This document shows, in pieces, positions 59,898 through 64,000 of a stretch of 64,000 nt of DNA. Source of the stretch: Euwallacea fornicatus (Eukaryota > Arthropoda > Insecta > Coleoptera > Curculionidae). Under the pieces are notes generated by a model. That model was not told the DNA's origin. It made no database searches and saw nothing but the letters and a program-made list of their open reading frames with translations. The translations under genes were made by a program, and so were the position numbers. The stretch covers positions 4,154,001-4,218,000 of the forward strand of contig NC_089542.1 of NCBI RefSeq assembly GCF_040115645.1, in the 5' to 3' direction. The first letter of the stretch is position 1. Each line of letters starts with the position of its first letter.

Positions 59898-62800
59898 ATG
59901 TTGTCTTTAAAACGCGTGAACCAACCGTTGGTTTCCTACTGCCACCATAATTTTCAGGCGTGTTCAAGAAACTTTTCTTCCAGATACAGGAGTTGTGATA
60001 TGGAAAATAAAAGTGAAAAGCTTTTATTAAGCAACGAAAAGAGGCTTCAGGCTGTTGAAGAGTTTGCCAAAACTAATTTAAGTAGTAGTTTATTTCAAAA
60101 GAGCTCATACGCATATAAGGCAAATCTAGAATGTAATGAAATTAAAGCAAATTGTTTGGAAAAAAATTATTCAAGGCATGTATTGAGCCACAAGAAAATG
60201 AGCAACTCTAAAAATTTAGTTCCTTTAAATTTAAAGGACTTTGACTATATTGCAAATTCCATAGTTCAATTAAATAATGGTCTGGGAAATGGAGACAAAG
60301 CCTTGGGAAACCCTTATATAAATCTTATAAAAACAGCTATGTTAGCCAAGAGTTGTGTTTCAGAGAAGGGAGGAATAGGATTAAAGGCAAATTTGAACAA
60401 TAAACTCTTAACTAAATATCAAAGCATTTTACACAACCAAAGCTTACACTTAAGTACATTGGCAAAAAATAAAAGTTTTTCTCAGAGAAAGCTTTTACAT
60501 AGAACACTAGTTACAAAACATGAGAATATTGAAAACCCAATAGAAGAAATTAGGGAGGAGCCATTTATACAACATGAAAATGATATAAATTTACTTAATA
60601 AAATTGATCCAAAAAGATCAAATCAATGCCAGGTTTCTACAGAGGTTAAAGTGGAACACATAGCTGAATTGCGACATGTGTTCAAGCTGTTCCCGACGCC
60701 AAAAAACACTCTCCATAATTTCTATTCAATTCTGTGTAATGAGCTTAAAGACACATCCTTAAAATTAGAGCCCTTGTATAAATCTATGCCTAAGAATAAT
60801 GCAGTGCCCTGGACATGTATTTACAACTTAAAATGGCCAGAAAATGTTAGAGTTATTGCTTTAGCTAGAACTAAAAAAGATGCAAGTAAAATGGCAGCTG
60901 CCAAAGCTTTGGAAGTGCTTCAGAAGCTAGGGCGACTATCCCCAGAAGGGATGCCGCTGATCTATCAAAGAGAAGATATTAAAAAGCTGAAGAAGCAGAA
61001 GCAGACTGTTGTGAATTTGAATACCTGCACTGTCAAAAACTTGGAAAATATAATTCAAGTGTTTAATAACGATATGAAAGATGTGGTTGAGCGAGTGAAT
61101 TATCAGGAATACTTGGAGGATGAGTTAGAGAAAGATGCATTAGTTGAGGGGTCAGATTCAGTGAGATTTACAGAGAAGCCCTGGTTTTTGGGGACCGATT
61201 TGTATTTGGCTAGGGAGAAGATTGTGCTACCCATATCAAAATACAAGTAAGTATTGATTTTGCAGCAATACATGAGATTTAATATTAAATGTTTGTGATG
61301 GTAGTTTTTATATTAAAATGGAAAAATAGACATCGCAATTGCTTTGAAAGTCAGAGATATGGCAGGAAATTCCAAATATTAGCTCAGTGACTCCAGCTAG
61401 GATTTTTTAATTGTGTTTGAACTGAAAAGAAAAACATTTTCAACACTGATTTTTGTCCACATAACTTGTTTTAAGACTTTTATTAAATGTGGAAAGTTGG
61501 TCCTTTAATTGCCTGGAAATGATTAGTGTACCAAGGCGGTGTCAAAGAAACTTAATTGCAAGTTTTTTTAGTCACCTGAGGCATGATTTTTTTCATAAAT
61601 TTTCGGCTATGGGAAGACCAGTTGCGCCTGCTTTTTTATTAAATTATTAACTTTCCCTTTTTAATTAATGAGTTGTGTGATAAATTGACTTTAACCCAAT
61701 TTATGTCACCAATGTTAACTTTAAATTTCCTGTTGACTGTTTTCAGAAACGACTTTATACAACTTATCTTAAAGAACAACATTGTAATCGTGAAGGGCGA
61801 GCCAGGCTGCGGCAAATCGTCAAGAATCCCTCAATACGTTCTTGAGTCATGGCTCGAAGAAGTTTCGGTTGAAAACAATAACTCTTGCCGTATCGCTGTC
61901 ACTCAACCGAGGCGCATAGCGGCTATCTCTCTTTCAGAACGAGTGGCTAATGAAAGAGACGAGCAGGTCCGTATACCAAATACCTCTATTTTTCAATCAA
62001 TCACACTCAATTTGCAGTTGGGGGAAGTAGTGGGCTACCAAGTGCGTTTAAAATCTAATTTTCAACAGAGGACTGGACGTATCTTGTACTGTACCACTGG
62101 AATTTTGTTGCGGCATTTGCAGAGCGACCCTAATCTTTCAAAATTCACTCACGTTGTGCTTGATGAGGCCCATGAGAGGGACGTCAACACTGACTTATTA
62201 ATGAACCTCCTAAAAAGGGCTTTAAGAGAGAGTGACAGTCTTAAGTTGGTGATCATGAGTGCCACCATCGATGCCGAAGCCTTTTCTAGTGCGTTTGAGT
62301 CTTATCCTTTGCATTCCAATCCATTTTTTAACCTGCATTTTGCAGAGTATTTTGATGGGGCCCCGATATTAAGCGTACCAGGCTTCACTTTTCCGGTTAA
62401 AAAACACTTTTTGGACGACATTGGTTTGGATCTTCTAAAAACCACAAAAGCATGTGCACAGAATGCGCCTCAGATTATCCATGAGGATGTGGTGCAGGTA
62501 ATCTAATTCGGCTTTAACTCGCACTGATTGATGATTAAATTACTCTTTTTGAAGCTTATCAAACACATCCATAAAAATAAACCCGAAGGTGCGATTCTAG
62601 TGTTTCTGCCTGGCTGGGAGGATTTGAGCAAAGTACAGAGACTCCTGAACTTTTCTAATGATGCAGTGGTTTATTTCCTTCATTCAAAACTCAAAGACTC
62701 AGAGCAATATAAAATCTTCTCAAAACCTCCTCCAGGCATCCGAAAAATTATCCTCGCAACGAATATAGCTGAGACTTCCATTACAATCGATGATGTGGTT

Positions 62801-64000
62801 TATGTGATCGATACGGGAGCTCACAAGGATATGATCTTTGATTTTAATAAGGGTGAGCAGAAATAGAGGGTAATGGAAGGAGATACTGACTTTTGAGTAT
62901 TGAAGGTATTAATGTGATCGATATGGCATGGATATCGCAGGCCAGCGCCAATCAAAGGGCCGGAAGGGCGGGCAGGTGTGCCCCTGGAGAAGCCTACTAT
63001 TTGTACACCAAGGACAGGTACGAAAAGATGCCCAAGTATTCTGCACCAAAAATATTGAGTAAGTTTTCTCTGGGAGTATTTAAAATATTCGTCTTTTTTA
63101 TGTAAAAGATTTGTTAATTTTAGTTATACATATAAAATCCTAAAATTCTGGCTCTGGTAAATTATGACTTTGACAATGCAAAAGTGTATTTAGTATTTTT
63201 GCAAATGCCCGACACTGGCAGAAAATTTAGAATGTTCTGAAACACTTTCATTGCTGGTATAAAATTTTTGAAGTCACAGAACCGATAATTTTTTTTTAAT
63301 CTAAATATTCCGGTCCTGATAACTCTTCATTTAAAGAAGGCGTTACGGTATTAACGATTTAAGTTTTATAGGTTCAATGAGCCACTTCAAGTAGACAAAT
63401 TCAGTTTTAGAAATTTGGAACCAGAAATTTAAAATTTTAGTTTTTCAGACACATCTCTAACCAAAGTGGTCCTTGATTCGAAAGTTTTCACCGATAACAT
63501 GCAGGCTAGCGAGTTCATGGAGAGCTTGATAACCCCGCCTGAAAGGGCAGCAGTGGGTAAAGCCGTAGAGGAGCTTAAGCAACTCGACTTACTGGATGAG
63601 CATGAAAAGTTAACCCCTCTAGGGAGAACTTTGGTTAATTTCCAGTTGGAACCATGTCTTGCCAAGGTTAGGTAGTTTTATTGCCTAGCCGTAAATATTC
63701 TTCATCAATTTAAATTCTTCAGGCAATGGTGAATGGAGTTATCTTCAAATGCGCTACCCCAATCCTGGACATCGTGACTTTGTTTTCTGCAGAAGCAGAA
63801 ATTTTCGGTTCTTTAAGTCTGATTGCGAAAGACGAAATTAAAAAGGTCAAGTCTCAATACTCTAAGAACTCCGATCACTTGGCTTTAATGAGGATTTATG
63901 AAAAGTGGTTTGAATTGACTGAAGAAAGAGACAGTTACACTGCAGAGCGCTTTTGTAAGCAGAGCAATTTGGTGCCTTATAAATTGGAGTTTATTCGCAG
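59898..64000 (+). CDS. DHX30: DHX30-like mitochondrial DExH-box RNA helicase (3' end outside window)
   Basis: Superfamily 2 RNA helicase; DHX30 supports mitochondrial ribosome assembly and mtRNA handling (family knowledge). Exons: 59898-61246, 61747-61966, 62018-62288, 62346-62497, 62555-62852, 62906-63058, 63449-63666, 63723 onward. The ATG at 59,898 starts MLSLKRVNQPLVSYCHHNFQ, an acid-free basic leader fitting mitochondrial import. A dsRNA-binding-like segment lies at about residues 259-345 (FKLFPTPKNTLHNF, IYNLKWPENVRV). Helicase motifs: GEPGCGKS (467-474), TQPRR, DEAH (572-575), SAT, TNIAETSITIDD and QRAGRAGRC. The downstream winged-helix/ratchet region has LDLLDEHEKLTPLG. Introns at 61,967-62,017 and 62,289-62,345 have lengths divisible by three and no in-frame stop. 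DHX36/DHX57-type relatives are the alternative; the leader and dsRBD favour DHX30. Confidence 0.9.

Noticed and set aside
1..64000. CRISPR arrays, operons or bacterial mobile systems
   Set aside because: Spliced genes, U2 snRNA and insect gene families show a eukaryotic nuclear sequence; no regularly spaced short identical repeats were seen.

Overview
The window looks like nuclear DNA of an insect, most likely a holometabolous one and plausibly a beetle. It is AT-rich and the genes carry many introns, several of only about 50 bp. It contains a complete 7tm_6-type insect odorant receptor, an insect-type U2 snRNA and Tc1-like transposon remains. The species cannot be named from the sequence. 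All gene models were built by eye from splice signals, reading phase and family resemblance.

Left half (1-19.6 kb): I found no convincing host gene. It holds two dead Tc1-type transposons (about 0.48-1.82 kb and 13.48-14.97 kb), a diverged tandem repeat of about 250 bp (3.17-3.81 kb), and two foldback elements of about 1 kb (15.2-16.2 and 17.3-18.3 kb). The rest is unassigned intergenic sequence.

Middle (19.6-41 kb, genes on the minus strand): an odorant receptor of 391 codons in 8 exons (19,643-22,186); CRTC, the CREB-regulated transcription coactivator (11 coding exons, 522 aa, 24,287-37,902), with another foldback element in an intron; and a MAIP1-like mitochondrial m-AAA-protease partner (39,439-40,372).

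Right part (41-64 kb, genes mostly on the plus strand): a CDC34/UBE2R ubiquitin-conjugating enzyme (41,316-49,449) shares an upstream region with MAIP1. A secreted leucine-rich-repeat protein gene lies on the opposite strand inside the 5.8 kb intron of CDC34 and has an apparent one-base frameshift. TMEM214 follows (51,677-55,855) with a possible internal alternative start. Next come an IR/DR-type Tc1 element (56,968-58,317) and a fourth foldback element (58,365-59,086). A U2 snRNA gene on the minus strand (59,383 to about 59,199) lies head-to-head with a DHX30-like mitochondrial DExH RNA helicase that runs off the right edge.

The most unusual signal is the set of four foldback elements. Each arm starts with a TACAGG-like word that recurs about 108-111 bp inward, and the same layout is mirrored in the other arm. 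The arm sequences themselves differ between copies. The host genes have mostly separate housekeeping roles: ubiquitin transfer, ER membrane, mitochondrial proteostasis and RNA metabolism, splicing, CREB signalling and olfaction. They do not form a functional cluster.
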